Program-made: the position numbers and the translations under genes
Notes under the pieces: generated by a model
What the model saw: only the letters and a program-made list of their open reading frames with translations
Databases searched by the model: none
What the model was told of the DNA's origin: nothing
Shown: positions 9,057-16,353 of the stretch, piece by piece
Layout: every line of letters starts with the position of its first letter
Position numbering within the stretch: position 1 is the first letter of the stretch
Assembly (NCBI RefSeq): GCF_001513955.1
Contig: NZ_KQ948144.1
Coordinates: 378,853-442,852, forward strand
DNA length: 64,000 bases
Direction: 5' to 3'
DNA from: Streptomyces pseudovenezuelae
GTDB lineage: Bacteria > Actinomycetota > Actinomycetes > Streptomycetales > Streptomycetaceae

Positions 9057-9152
9057 GGTCTGCGCTGCCCCCGAACGGGGGCGACGGGTTGCGAGGTGCG
9101 GCGGGTGAATTCACGGTGAGCACAGATCCGATGCTCATCGAAAGGAACACCC

Positions 9153-9815
9153 ATGCGTGGTCTGCCCGCACGGCGTATCGCGTCCACCGCACTGTGCGCC
9201 GCCCTCCTGGCCGGCGCGGCCGGTCCGTCCGCCGTCGCCGCCGACTCGGCCCGGGATCACACCCACGCGGCGTCCCGTGCGCCCCTGCCCGACGCGGACA
9301 CGCTCCTCGCCCAGGTCAAGAGTCTGGGTGACCTCGGCGGCGTACTCACCCCGGTCACCGATCTGCTCAACGCCGTCCTCAAGGCCGACGACGGCCGGCT
9401 CTCCGCCGACGAGGCGACCAAGCTGGGCACCGCGGTGAAGGACGCCATCGCCAAGGCCACCTCGGCAACCCCGACGACCCCGGTCACGCCGACGACTCCC
9501 GTGACGCCGACGACCCCTGCCCTCCCGACCGCCCCCGCGCCGGCCACTACGCTGCCCGCGCCCACGAGAAGCGGTGGCGCCACCGAGGCGGCCCCCGCCG
9601 ATGTCATCGGCGACGCGCTGGCCGCGCTGCAGAAGGCGATCGACGAGCTGATCAAGGCGGTGACCTCGGGTGACCCCGCTCAGGTGGCCACGGCGGTGAC
9701 CAACTCGTTGGCGAGTCTCGTCAACACCGTGGCCGCGACTCTGCTGGGCGGCAAGCTGCCCGCACCGAGCCTGCCCGGCCCGCCGAGCCTGCCGACAGCG
9801 GGCCTGTCGAGCTAG
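9153..9815 (+). CDS. secreted Ala/Thr/Pro-rich protein of unknown function
   Basis: This 220-residue protein has a signal peptide (MRGLPARRIASTALCAALLA, cleavage near AVAADS), a helical N-domain (ADTLLAQVKSLGDLGGVLTP), a threonine/proline linker with TPTTPV repeats at about residues 105-135, and a second helical domain with ALQKAIDELIKAVTSGDP. It ends in a proline-rich tail. No catalytic motif is visible. The ATG at 9153 follows AAAGGAA. The linker-plus-helix design and the location between chaplins suggest an extracellular or wall-associated protein of aerial growth; that role is inference. Confidence 0.8.
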   Translation: MRGLPARRIASTALCAALLAGAAGPSAVAADSARDHTHAASRAPLPDADTLLAQVKSLGDLGGVLTPVTDLLNAVLKADDGRLSADEATKLGTAVKDAIAKATSATPTTPVTPTTPVTPTTPALPTAPAPATTLPAPTRSGGATEAAPADVIGDALAALQKAIDELIKAVTSGDPAQVATAVTNSLASLVNTVAATLLGGKLPAPSLPGPPSLPTAGLSS

Positions 9816-9929
9816 TCGGCGGGATTTCATATGAGGACTCACAGGAAGGGTTTCCGCTCAGGTCGCAACTCGTTGGACACGGCGTCAGAATTTCCTCTGG
9901 CGACATGAGTTGCCGAAGAAAGGAACACG

Positions 9930-10211
9930 ATGAAGTCCCTGAAGGCCGCTGCTGTCGTTGCCGGTTCCCTGGTCCTCGCCGGTGCCGCAGCGCCCGCGTT
10001 CGCCTACAACAGCGCCGACCTCACGCCCACCAGCCTGAACGGCGCCGTGAACGCGCTCACCAGGGGTCCCATCGACGTGATGCCCCTGCAGCACCAGTCG
10101 GACGCGCTCGACACCGAGAACAAGGACTCCGTGCTCAACACCGTGAAGGGCGCGACCCGGGACCTGAACCGCGACGGCGGAATTGTCGGCGCTCTTCCCA
10201 TGGGCGGCTGA
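9930..10211 (+). CDS. small secreted protein of unknown function
   Basis: The 93-residue product has a clear signal peptide (MKSLKAAAVVAGSLVLAGAA, cleavage after AFA) and a mature part of about 70 residues with LTPTSLNGAVNAL, DVMPLQHQSDALDTENKDS and a Gly-rich end. There is no cysteine and no chaplin or rodlin motif. The ATG follows AAAGGAAC. It sits in the chaplin/tyrosinase block and is followed by a strong terminator, so it is probably monocistronic. I recall similar small exported proteins in other streptomycetes but know no function. Confidence 0.8.
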   Translation: MKSLKAAAVVAGSLVLAGAAAPAFAYNSADLTPTSLNGAVNALTRGPIDVMPLQHQSDALDTENKDSVLNTVKGATRDLNRDGGIVGALPMGG

Positions 10212-10244
10212 ATCCGCATTTCCCGAACCGGAGACATCCGGGAA

Positions 10245-10291
10245 AAGGGCCGATTCCGTGGTGGCCGTCCAGGGCCATGGAATCGGCCCTT
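10245..10291 (+). terminator. strong hairpin terminator
   Basis: AAGGGCCGATTCC (10245-10257) and GGAATCGGCCCTT (10279-10291) form a perfect 13-bp stem with a 21-base loop, 33 bases past the stop of the small secreted gene. Confidence 0.8.
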
Positions 10292-10396
10292 CGCTGTTCG
10301 AGCCCGTCCCTCGTTCGTGTGGACGCGCCGCGGCCCGTCGCCCGCTCGGGTGAGAACGCGTCAGGCGGCCGTCCGGAGCGTCGATATGGTCGCCCG

Positions 10397-10897
10397 GTGA
10401 CCTCAACCTCAAGCGAAACCCGGCCCTTGCGCTCCGCCGACCTGGGCACCGTCGTCGTACTGCCCTGGAGCGGGGAGAACGCCGACGGCGTCGACATCCC
10501 CCACCTCCTGGTCTGCTCCCTCGGGAACGCCGAGGGCGGTCCGCAGGCGGCGTCCGCCGCGGTCGAGCGGCTGCTGACGGACAACGGCCTGCCGGTCGGC
10601 AGGGAGCTGGTCGACGGCATCGCACGGCCCAGTCTCCCGGTCGGGCTGCTCGTCGTCGCGGGCCAGGCCGTCCTCACCATGCCGCGGCTCAGCGTCCAGT
10701 GCACCGTGCCCCCGGAGTGGCTGGCGGCCGTCGAGGCCCGCGGCTTCGCCTACCTGATCTTCACCACCCGCGCCTGGACCGAGGCCGAACCGGGCGCGAC
10801 CGTCGACCCGGAGGCGCTCGCCGAGTTCGTCAACGCCGACGAGACCCTGGACGCCGCCGCGCACATCGTGCTGCCGGCCCGCAGCCTGCGCGCCTGA
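10397..10897 (+). CDS. DUF5949-family conserved protein
   Basis: The 166-residue soluble protein starts at the GTG at 10397. Its sequence (ADLGTVVVLPWSGENADG, GLPVGRELVDG, VPPEWLAAVEARGFAYLIFT, AAHIVLPARS) matches what I remember of the DUF5949 family, which is widespread in Streptomyces and has no known function. There is no signal peptide, membrane segment or cysteine pattern. Its stop is 4 bases before the GTG of the VKOR-like gene, so the two are probably one transcript and may be functionally linked. Confidence 0.75.
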   Translation: MTSTSSETRPLRSADLGTVVVLPWSGENADGVDIPHLLVCSLGNAEGGPQAASAAVERLLTDNGLPVGRELVDGIARPSLPVGLLVVAGQAVLTMPRLSVQCTVPPEWLAAVEARGFAYLIFTTRAWTEAEPGATVDPEALAEFVNADETLDAAAHIVLPARSLRA

Positions 10898-10901
10898 CGC
10901 C

Positions 10902-11507
10902 GTGGCCGCCCCGGGGCAGCACCCGCGAGAACCCGCGGGCGCGGGGCGCGCCCTCGCCCTCCTGCTGGTGGTCACGGGGGCGGCCGGGCTGCTGGCCTCC
11001 TGGGTGATCACGCTCGACAAGTTCAAGCTGCTCAAGGACCCGGACTTCACCCCCGGCTGCAGCCTCAACCCGGTGGTGTCCTGCGGCAGCGTCATGAAGA
11101 GCGACCAGGCCTCGGCCTTCGGATTCCCCAACCCGATGCTGGGCCTGGTCGCCTACGGCATCGTGATCTGCGTCGGCATGAGCCTGCTCGCCGGCGCCCG
11201 CTTCCCCCGCTGGTACTGGCTGCTCTTCGGTGCCGGCTGCCTGTTCGGCGTCGGGTTCGTGTCGTGGCTGCAGTTCCAGTCGCTGTACCGGATCAACGCG
11301 CTGTGCCTGTGGTGCTGTCTGGCGTGGGTCGCCACGATCCTGCTGTTCTGGTACGTCCTCTCGCACCTCGTACGCCACCGGTTCCTGCCCGCGCCGGCCC
11401 CGGTGAGGGCGTTCCTCGGCGAGTTCGCCTGGGTGCCCCCGGTGCTGCACACCGGGATCGTCGGGATGCTGGTCCTGACCCGCTGGTGGGACTTCTGGAC
11501 CGGCTGA
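10902..11507 (+). CDS. vitamin K epoxide reductase (VKOR) family membrane protein
   Basis: The 201-residue protein has five hydrophobic helices. It carries the VKOR residues: a loop cysteine pair (Cys53 and Cys61, in GCSLNPVVSCGSV) and the membrane CxxC redox centre CLWC at 135-138. Bacterial VKORs reoxidise DsbA-like thioredoxins using quinone and so drive disulfide formation outside the cell. No thioredoxin domain is fused and none is encoded nearby. The start is GTG at 10902, 4 bases after the previous stop. Next to chaplins, which need one disulfide each, a role in their oxidative folding is attractive but unproven. Confidence 0.85.
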   Translation: MAAPGQHPREPAGAGRALALLLVVTGAAGLLASWVITLDKFKLLKDPDFTPGCSLNPVVSCGSVMKSDQASAFGFPNPMLGLVAYGIVICVGMSLLAGARFPRWYWLLFGAGCLFGVGFVSWLQFQSLYRINALCLWCCLAWVATILLFWYVLSHLVRHRFLPAPAPVRAFLGEFAWVPPVLHTGIVGMLVLTRWWDFWTG

Positions 11508-11631
11508 CCTGCCGTTGTCGGCTCGTCGTACTACTACGGCAGCCGGGGGATTCTTGCGCTGGTGACGGCCCCAGGATCGTTACGCGGTAAGGACGTTGAG
11601 CCCCCGAACCCTGAAAGGGACCGCACCTGCC

Positions 11632-12147
11632 ATGAAGTCGACCACCCGAAGGACCCTTGCCGCCGTCGTCACGGGCGTCGCGGCCGCCGTGGGTGCCGCC
11701 GCCGCGCCCGCCGCCGCGGTCGGCACGGTCCCCGTCCCGGTGCCCCTGGAAGGCGCCGAGAAGGCCCTCAACATGGAGCTGCCCAGCCTGAGCGGCGAGA
11801 TCCCGCTGCCGAAGCCCGGAAAGCCGGACGGACCGCAGTTCGTCGCGGGCCGGCTCCTCCCGGCGCGGACCGTCCCCCAGCTGCCGGTCACCGGCGGCCT
11901 GCCCGGCGCGGGCCTGCGCGCGCCCGTGCCCCACGTCCTCGGGACGGACTTCGACCACGTCGGTGCCGACGTGCCCGCCTCCGACCTGCGCACCCTGTCG
12001 CCCGGCCTGAGCGTGGACGCCCCGCTGACCCGGCCCAACCCCGACCACCTCGGCCTGCCGGACACGAAGCTCCCGCAGGCGGGCATCCTCGCCCCGGTCC
12101 TCCAGACGGTGCCCGGCGCGAACCTGGGCATGGGGCCGGGCCTGTAG
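11632..12147 (+). CDS. secreted Pro/Gly/Leu-rich protein of unknown function
   Basis: I start this 171-residue protein at the ATG at 11632 (MKSTTRRTLAAVVTGVAAAV), which gives a signal peptide ending near PAAAVG and has GAAAGGGA upstream. The mature chain is low in complexity, with LPVTGGLPGAGLRAPVPHVL, DLRTLSPGL and LPDTKLPQAGILAPVLQTVP, and no cysteines or catalytic motifs. The L-P-x-T-G at LPVTG is internal and has no following membrane helix, so it is not a sorting signal. Its position ahead of the tyrosinase genes suggests an exported surface protein. Confidence 0.75.
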   Translation: MKSTTRRTLAAVVTGVAAAVGAAAAPAAAVGTVPVPVPLEGAEKALNMELPSLSGEIPLPKPGKPDGPQFVAGRLLPARTVPQLPVTGGLPGAGLRAPVPHVLGTDFDHVGADVPASDLRTLSPGLSVDAPLTRPNPDHLGLPDTKLPQAGILAPVLQTVPGANLGMGPGL

Positions 12148-12293
12148 GACCCGCGCCGCGGGACCGCGCCGACGCGGCGAGCTCGGCACGAGGGCCACCG
12201 CCTCTCCGTGGGACCGTCCGGACCGCGGGAGTGACCACGGGGGCCCTCGGGCGGTTACGGCTGTGTACATCGCAACCGGACGAGGAGTGCACG

Positions 12294-12773
12294 ATGGTCG
12301 TCAGCGTCGGTGGGGGAGTGGCGAGCGCCGAAACAGGGGCGGTGAGACCCGGGCCGGTGCGCACCGCGCGGCGGGACGCGCTGCGCGGGCTGCTCGTCGC
12401 GGCCGTGGCCATGGCGCTGGCCCCCGTCGTCGCGGCCTCCCGGCCGGCGCACCGGGCCGCGCGACCGGCGGACCCGGCCTTCGAGTTCGACGAGACCTAT
12501 CGCGGACGGCGTCTGCGCGGCTCGCGGATGATCGCCGCCGGGCACTCCGCCGGCGCCGCCCCGTGGCACGTCACCGTGGACGGCCGACCGCTGCACCTCA
12601 TGCGCCGCGCCGACGGCGGCTGGCTGAGCATGGTCGACCACTACCGCTCGTACCCGACCCCCCTGGCGGCGGCCCGCGCGGCCGTCGACGAACTGGGGCC
12701 GGGACAGCGGCTGCGCGAGACCACCACGGCCGATCAGACGCACATGGGGGGACACCATGGTGTACACGCGTAA
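12294..12773 (+). CDS. melC1: tyrosinase cofactor/caddie protein MelC1-like
   Basis: The 159-residue protein has a twin-arginine-like leader (RTARRDALRGLL at about residues 24-35, then a hydrophobic stretch ending VVAA) and the MelC1 core FDETYRGRRLRG, WHVTVDGRPLHLMRRADGGW and YPTPLAAARAAVDEL. MelC1 proteins deliver copper to apotyrosinase and carry it through the Tat pathway. The ATG at 12294 follows GAGGAG. The C-terminus ends THMGGHHGVHA, a His-rich tail that could handle copper. It overlaps the tyrosinase gene by 17 bases. It could equally be the melD1-type paralogue. Confidence 0.85.
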   Translation: MVVSVGGGVASAETGAVRPGPVRTARRDALRGLLVAAVAMALAPVVAASRPAHRAARPADPAFEFDETYRGRRLRGSRMIAAGHSAGAAPWHVTVDGRPLHLMRRADGGWLSMVDHYRSYPTPLAAARAAVDELGPGQRLRETTTADQTHMGGHHGVHA

Positions 12774-13623
12774 GGACGTCAGCACCCTGACCGCCGCCGA
12801 GAAGCGGCGGTTCGTGAAGGCGATGCTGGAGCTCAAACAGCGCGGCGAGTACGACGAGTTCGTGCGCACGCACATCCAGTACTACGTCTCCGACGGCGAG
12901 GACGGGCTGCGGACGGCCCACATGGCCCCCTCCTTCCTGCCCTGGCACCGCCGCTTCCTGCTGGACCTGGAGCGGGCGCTGCGCCGGGTGGACTCCTCGG
13001 TGACGGTGCCGTACTGGGACTGGACCCGGGACCGTACGACCACGTCCGCGCCCTGGACGAAGGACCTGCTCGGCGGCAACGGCCGGCGCTCGGACCGCCA
13101 GGTGATGACCGGGCCGTTCGCCTACGCGAGCGGCAACTGGACCCTCACGGAGGGCGTCACCGACGGGGAGTTCCTCACCCGGGATCTCGGGCGCGCCGCC
13201 GCTCCCCTCGCGCTGCCGACCAGGAGCGAGCTGGAGGGGGCGCTCGCCGACCCCGTCTACGACGTCTCGCCCTGGAACTCGACGGTGACCAAGGGCTTCC
13301 GCAACAAGCTGGAGGGGTGGGGGAGCGGCCGGGGCAGTGCCGCCTGGCGCAACCACAACCGGGTGCACCGCTGGGTCGGCGGTGCCATGGTCGGCGGCGC
13401 CTCCGTCAACGACCCCGTCTTCTGGATGCACCACGCCTTCATCGACCTGTGCTGGTACCGCTGGCAGCGGCGGCACGGCGGCGCCCGCTACCAGCCCGCC
13501 AGGCCGCCCGGTCCGGCCAGCGACCAGTACGAGCGGGTCGTGGCCCGCCACGAGAAGCTGCCGCCCTGGGACGTGACGCCGGATCAGCTGGAGGACGTCA
13601 GCCGGATCTATCGGTACGCCTGA
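12757..13623 (+). CDS. melC2: tyrosinase (monophenol monooxygenase, type-3 copper)
   Basis: The 288-residue protein has all six copper ligands: CuA His39, His55 and His64 (RTAHMAPSFLPWHRRF) and CuB His200, His204 and His226 (NHNRVHRWVGG, FWMHHAF). It has no signal peptide, as usual for tyrosinases exported with their caddie. It oxidises tyrosine and DOPA to quinones, giving melanin. The ATG at 12757 lies inside the caddie gene with GGGGGG five bases upstream. Details such as THIQYYVSDGEDGLRTAHMA make me favour the MelD2 branch over the classical MelC2 branch; a tree would settle it. Confidence 0.93.
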   Translation: MVYTRKDVSTLTAAEKRRFVKAMLELKQRGEYDEFVRTHIQYYVSDGEDGLRTAHMAPSFLPWHRRFLLDLERALRRVDSSVTVPYWDWTRDRTTTSAPWTKDLLGGNGRRSDRQVMTGPFAYASGNWTLTEGVTDGEFLTRDLGRAAAPLALPTRSELEGALADPVYDVSPWNSTVTKGFRNKLEGWGSGRGSAAWRNHNRVHRWVGGAMVGGASVNDPVFWMHHAFIDLCWYRWQRRHGGARYQPARPPGPASDQYERVVARHEKLPPWDVTPDQLEDVSRIYRYA

Positions 13624-13660
13624 GACCCGCGGGCGGTTCGCGGACGGCGGACCGGACAGG

Positions 13661-13695
13661 CAAGAGCCCCGGCGCTCGAGGTGCCGGGGCTCTTG
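13661..13695. terminator. bidirectional terminator between tyrosinase and chpG
   Basis: CAAGAGCCCCGGC (13661-13673) and GCCGGGGCTCTTG (13683-13695) form a perfect 13-bp stem with a 9-base loop. It lies between two convergent genes, so it can serve both. Confidence 0.85.
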
Positions 13696-13708
13696 TGCGT
13701 ACGGACGA

Positions 13709-14002
13709 TCAGCCGCCGTAGCCGCCGTGTCCACCCGGGCCCGGGTGGCCCTTGTGGCCGTCGCTGATGTTGGCGCAGCTGTTGCCGAAGGCCGGGTTCA
13801 GCAGACCGATCACGTTGACGGTGTTCCCGCACACGTTGACCGGGATGTGGATCGGGACCTGGACGACGTTGCCGGACAGGACGCCGGGCGAGCCGACGGC
13901 GGTGCCGTCGGCACCCGCGTCCGCCAGGGCCAGGCCGGCGCCACCGATGACCACGGCACCGGTGCCGAGGGCGACACCAGCTGCCTTCGCGATGCGAGAC
14001 AT
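13709..14002 (-). CDS. chpG: short chaplin with His/Gly-rich tail
   Basis: The 97-residue protein has a signal peptide (to about residue 28, GLALADA) and a chaplin domain nearly identical to that of the chaplin at 8757: SPGVLSGNVVQVPIHIPVNV, Cys58 and Cys76, NPAFGN. A 19-residue tail (SDGHKGHPGPGGHGGYGG) extends beyond the domain. I choose the ATG at 14002, six bases after AAGGAG; a GTG directly in front is too close to it. The protein should be secreted and assembled into the hydrophobic hyphal sheath. The symbol rests on remembered synteny. Confidence 0.9.
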   Translation of the reverse strand: MSRIAKAAGVALGTGAVVIGGAGLALADAGADGTAVGSPGVLSGNVVQVPIHIPVNVCGNTVNVIGLLNPAFGNSCANISDGHKGHPGPGGHGGYGG

Positions 14003-14020
14003 CACGTACTCCTTCTGATC

Positions 14021-14057
14021 GGTAAGTGCGGCGGCAGGACGAGCCGTCGCACTTACC
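14021..14057 (-). promoter_or_regulatory. inverted repeat in the chpG leader
   Basis: On the coding strand GGTAAGTGCG and CGCACTTACC form a perfect 10-bp inverted repeat. The 17-base interior contains a further CGGC/GCCG stem after one A-C mismatch. It spans the expected transcription start and ends just before the ribosome site, so it could be an operator or an RNA hairpin. Confidence 0.5.
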
Positions 14058-14059
14058 CT

Positions 14060-14087
14060 TCAACGCGAAGGTTCACTCCTGGTAACG
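14060..14087 (-). promoter_or_regulatory. BldN-like promoter of chpG
   Basis: Read on the minus strand, CGTTAC (14087-14082), a 16-base spacer and CGTTGA (14065-14060) match the known BldN consensus at 5 of 6 and 6 of 6 positions. The spacer length is the same as at chpF. Confidence 0.65.
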
Positions 14088-14140
14088 GCGTTCATGTGCG
14101 GATCACCCTTGTTGAAGCGGAGGGTCGGATACCGCACGTC

Positions 14141-15100
14141 TCAGGGAAGCCGTCGTACGGGCGCGCCCGCCAGGTAGGCCTGGATGTTCTCGACGGCCTG
14201 GCCGTAGTAGGTCGCGTAGTTGGCCCGCGAGACATAGCCGAGGTGAGGGGTGGCGAGCAGCCGCGGTGCCGTGCGCATGGGGTGGTCGGCGGGGAGGGGC
14301 TCGGTGTCGAAGACGTCGACGCCCGCTCCGGCGATCCGGCCCTCGTGCAGGGCGGCGAGGAGCGCGTCCTGGTCGACGATCGCCGCGCGCGAGGTGTTGA
14401 CCAGATAGGCGGTGGGCTTGAGGAGGGCGAATTCGGCGGGGCCGAGCAGGCCTCGGGTGCGGTCGCCGAGGGCGAGGTGGACGGAGACGAAGTCGCTTTC
14501 CGCCAGCAGCTCTTCCCTGGACGCGGCCAGGTGCACGCCCACCTCGTCGGCGCGCTCCTGGGTGAGGTTCTGGCTCCAGGCGCTCACGTGCATCCCGAAG
14601 GCGAGCCCCACCTGCGCCACCCGGCCGCCGATCTTCCCGAGGCCGAGCAGCCCGAGCCGGCGGCCGTGCAGGTCGGCGCCGACGGTGGACTGCCAGGGCC
14701 CCTTCTGGCGGAGGGCGTTGCTCTCCTCGACGATCCCGCGGGCCAGGCCCAGCAGCAGCGCCCAGGTCAGCTCGACGGGCGGGGTCGACGAACTCGCCGT
14801 ACCGCAGACGGTGACGCCGTGCGCCTCGGCGGCCGCGTAGTCGATGACGGAGTTGCGCATGCCGGAGGCGATGAGCAGCTTGAGCCGGGGCAGCCGGGCG
14901 ATGAGGGACGCCGGGAAGGGGACCCGCTCGCGCAGGGTGACCACGATGTCGGCGTCGGCGAGGGCGGCGGCCAGGGCGTCCTCGTCGGCGAAGTGGTCGG
15001 CGTAGGAGACGACGTCGACCCGGTCCGCGAGCGGTGACCAGTCGGCGAGCTCGGTCGCCGCCCGCTGGAAGTCGTCGAGCACGGCACAGCGCAGACGCAT
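14141..15100 (-). CDS. D-isomer-specific 2-hydroxyacid dehydrogenase
   Basis: The 319-residue enzyme has the family order: an N-terminal flavodoxin-like half, then the NAD-binding motif LGLLGLGKIGGRVAQVGLAF at about 145-164, DFVSVHLALGDRTRGLL, AYLVNTSRAAIVDQDAL with the substrate Arg, AGAGVDVFDTEPLP with the catalytic Glu, and TPHLGYVSRANY with the catalytic His. It interconverts 2-oxo and 2-hydroxy acids with NAD(P)H. The start is the ATG at 15100, after GGAAGGA. It is unlinked to its neighbours and the substrate cannot be told. Confidence 0.9.
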   Translation of the reverse strand: MRLRCAVLDDFQRAATELADWSPLADRVDVVSYADHFADEDALAAALADADIVVTLRERVPFPASLIARLPRLKLLIASGMRNSVIDYAAAEAHGVTVCGTASSSTPPVELTWALLLGLARGIVEESNALRQKGPWQSTVGADLHGRRLGLLGLGKIGGRVAQVGLAFGMHVSAWSQNLTQERADEVGVHLAASREELLAESDFVSVHLALGDRTRGLLGPAEFALLKPTAYLVNTSRAAIVDQDALLAALHEGRIAGAGVDVFDTEPLPADHPMRTAPRLLATPHLGYVSRANYATYYGQAVENIQAYLAGAPVRRLP

Positions 15101-15469
15101 GTCGGTCCTTCCCCGCTTGATCAGGCCAGGATGCTCAGGATGATCGACTCTACGCCGCCGCACTGTCAGTAGTGGTCGCGCACGATAGTCGGACACGGTT
15201 CACCCTGCTCTTCCTCACCGAGGACGGCAGCGCGCTCGCGGCCTGCGCTAGCTGGCCGCTGCCGCTGGGCGCCAGGACGCCATCGCTTTAGGGGTGAGGC
15301 AGGGTGACTCGCAGCGTGACCTGCGGGTTCACCGCCTTGAGTGCAGTCCGGTGGCACGCGTCTCGGTGCACCCCGATTCCCCGTGACTCTCCGCCCGTTG
15401 TGGCATGGATCTGGCGCGACCGCTCTTCGTCCGGGAGCGCACGCGGGGCGCGAGCGTTTTGTCGCCCTG
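15101..15469. other. intergenic region without a convincing gene
   Basis: This region between the dehydrogenase start and the orphan gene holds only short open frames with poor codon bias. It is less GC-rich than its surroundings and contains no clear hairpin. Together with the decayed recombinase to its right, it may be residue of an integrated element. Confidence 0.4.
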
Positions 15470-15919
15470 TCACCGCGGGTCGACACCCCATATCTTGATG
15501 GGCTCATACGCCCCATCGCGGAAGTGGAAGACAGTCACTTCGGTGTCGGATATGTGGCGGAAGTGGCCCCCATAGCCGGGCTGCGCGATGTGCGGGGCGA
15601 GTAGGTCCAACAGGCCCCGGAGGTAAAGCATGGAGTCGTCGACCCAGTGGTTGCGTGCGAAAAGTTCCCACTCGTACCTCTCCCCGGAACTCGTGAACTC
15701 CTGCACCTCGCGACGCAGGGACACGACGTCTCCCCCGGGCACCCGGCGGTTGGCGTAGTTGTCGGGGACGAGCAGGGGGTACAGATACTCGTCTTGGTCG
15801 TCGAGACCTTCGGGGAACTCGGCGACCATGCCCAAGTGCCACCGCAAGGCGGTCATGACCCATTCGGGGGTGTCGTCGCGCAAGTAGCAGGAAAAGACGA
15901 CCTCATAGCGCTCACTCAT
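15470..15919 (-). CDS. conserved hypothetical protein
   Basis: The 149-residue protein begins MSERYEVVFSCYLRDDTPEW and contains LLVPDNYANRRVPGGDVVSL, WELFARNHWVDDSMLYLRGL, YGGHFRHISD and ends IKIWGVDPR. It is rich in aromatic and acidic residues, cytoplasmic, with no motif I recognise. The ATG at 15919 has no obvious ribosome site; ATG at 15928 is an alternative. Its codon use is less biased than its neighbours, and it sits between the dehydrogenase and an integrase remnant, so it may be cargo of a former integrated element. Confidence 0.6.
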   Translation of the reverse strand: MSERYEVVFSCYLRDDTPEWVMTALRWHLGMVAEFPEGLDDQDEYLYPLLVPDNYANRRVPGGDVVSLRREVQEFTSSGERYEWELFARNHWVDDSMLYLRGLLDLLAPHIAQPGYGGHFRHISDTEVTVFHFRDGAYEPIKIWGVDPR

Positions 15920-15975
15920 GGACGGCATTGTGTACGGCAGGACTGACACCGCCACGACGGTGGTGCTTCCACATG

Positions 15976-16101
15976 CTCGCCGGCAACAGCGTCCCCGTGC
16001 TGCTCGCCACCTACGCCCGGTGCGTCAACGGGCAACTGCCGGACCTGAAGAAGTGACTTGAAGCCGCCGGAGGCCTCCCCGAGCCGCCCGGCCCTGGTTG
16101 A
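15976..16101 (+). pseudogene. 3' remnant of a tyrosine recombinase (integrase)
   Basis: The frame starting at 15970 reads HMLAGNSVPVLLATYARCVN then GQLPDLKK, a stop at 16054, and LEAAGGLPEPPGPG to a second stop at 16099. AGNSVxVLLxxYARC is the C-terminal box of Streptomyces element integrases (pSAM2-like), with the catalytic Tyr in TYARC. Nothing upstream in any frame continues the protein, so only the last 30-45 codons survive and the tail is interrupted by a TGA. It points at the 3' end of tRNA-Arg, the usual arrangement for these integrases and their attachment site. Confidence 0.75.
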
Positions 16102-16245
16102 TCTTCGGCCAAAGAACTTCGACACGCATTCGACACGGCCACCCGCAAAAACCCGGTGAGAGCCGGACAGTCCCGGAGCTCTCCCTTGATCGTCAGGGGG
16201 AGGGGCCGGGGCTTCGTCGTGCCGAGCGATACCCGCTCTGAACAG

Positions 16246-16271
16246 CAAAAACGCTCTCCCGAAGGAGAGCG
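16246..16271 (-). terminator. terminator of the tRNA-Arg gene
   Basis: On the minus strand CGCTCTCC, the tetraloop TTCG and GGAGAGCG are followed by TTTTT. This is a textbook intrinsic terminator starting 10 bases after the tRNA 3' end. Confidence 0.9.
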
Positions 16272-16280
16272 AGGAAAGAG

Positions 16281-16353
16281 CGCCCCCGGCAGGACTCGAA
16301 CCTGCGGCCAAGCGCTTAGAAGGCGCCTGCTCTATCCACTGAGCTACGGGGGC
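16281..16353 (-). tRNA. tRNA-Arg (anticodon UCU)
   Basis: The 73-base cloverleaf folds completely: acceptor GCCCCCG/CGGGGGC with discriminator G, D-stem GCTC/GAGC, anticodon stem GGCGC/GCGCT with loop CTTCTAA (anticodon TCT, reading AGA), a 5-base variable loop and T-stem GCAGG/CCTGC with TTCGAGT. The CCA end is not encoded. AGA is a rare codon in such GC-rich DNA. The 3' end faces the integrase remnant, so this tRNA is the likely attB of a lost element. Confidence 0.97.

Noticed and set aside
9930..10211. Rodlin gene (rdlA/rdlB)
   Set aside because: The protein is shorter than rodlins (about 130 residues), lacks their cysteines and repeats, and shares only the signal peptide type.
11632..12147. 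Sortase substrate because of LPVTG
   Set aside because: The motif is internal and is not followed by a membrane helix and basic tail.
15341..15604. Short plus-strand ORF next to the integrase remnant
   Set aside because: No start with a ribosome site, poor codon bias and no similarity to known element proteins.
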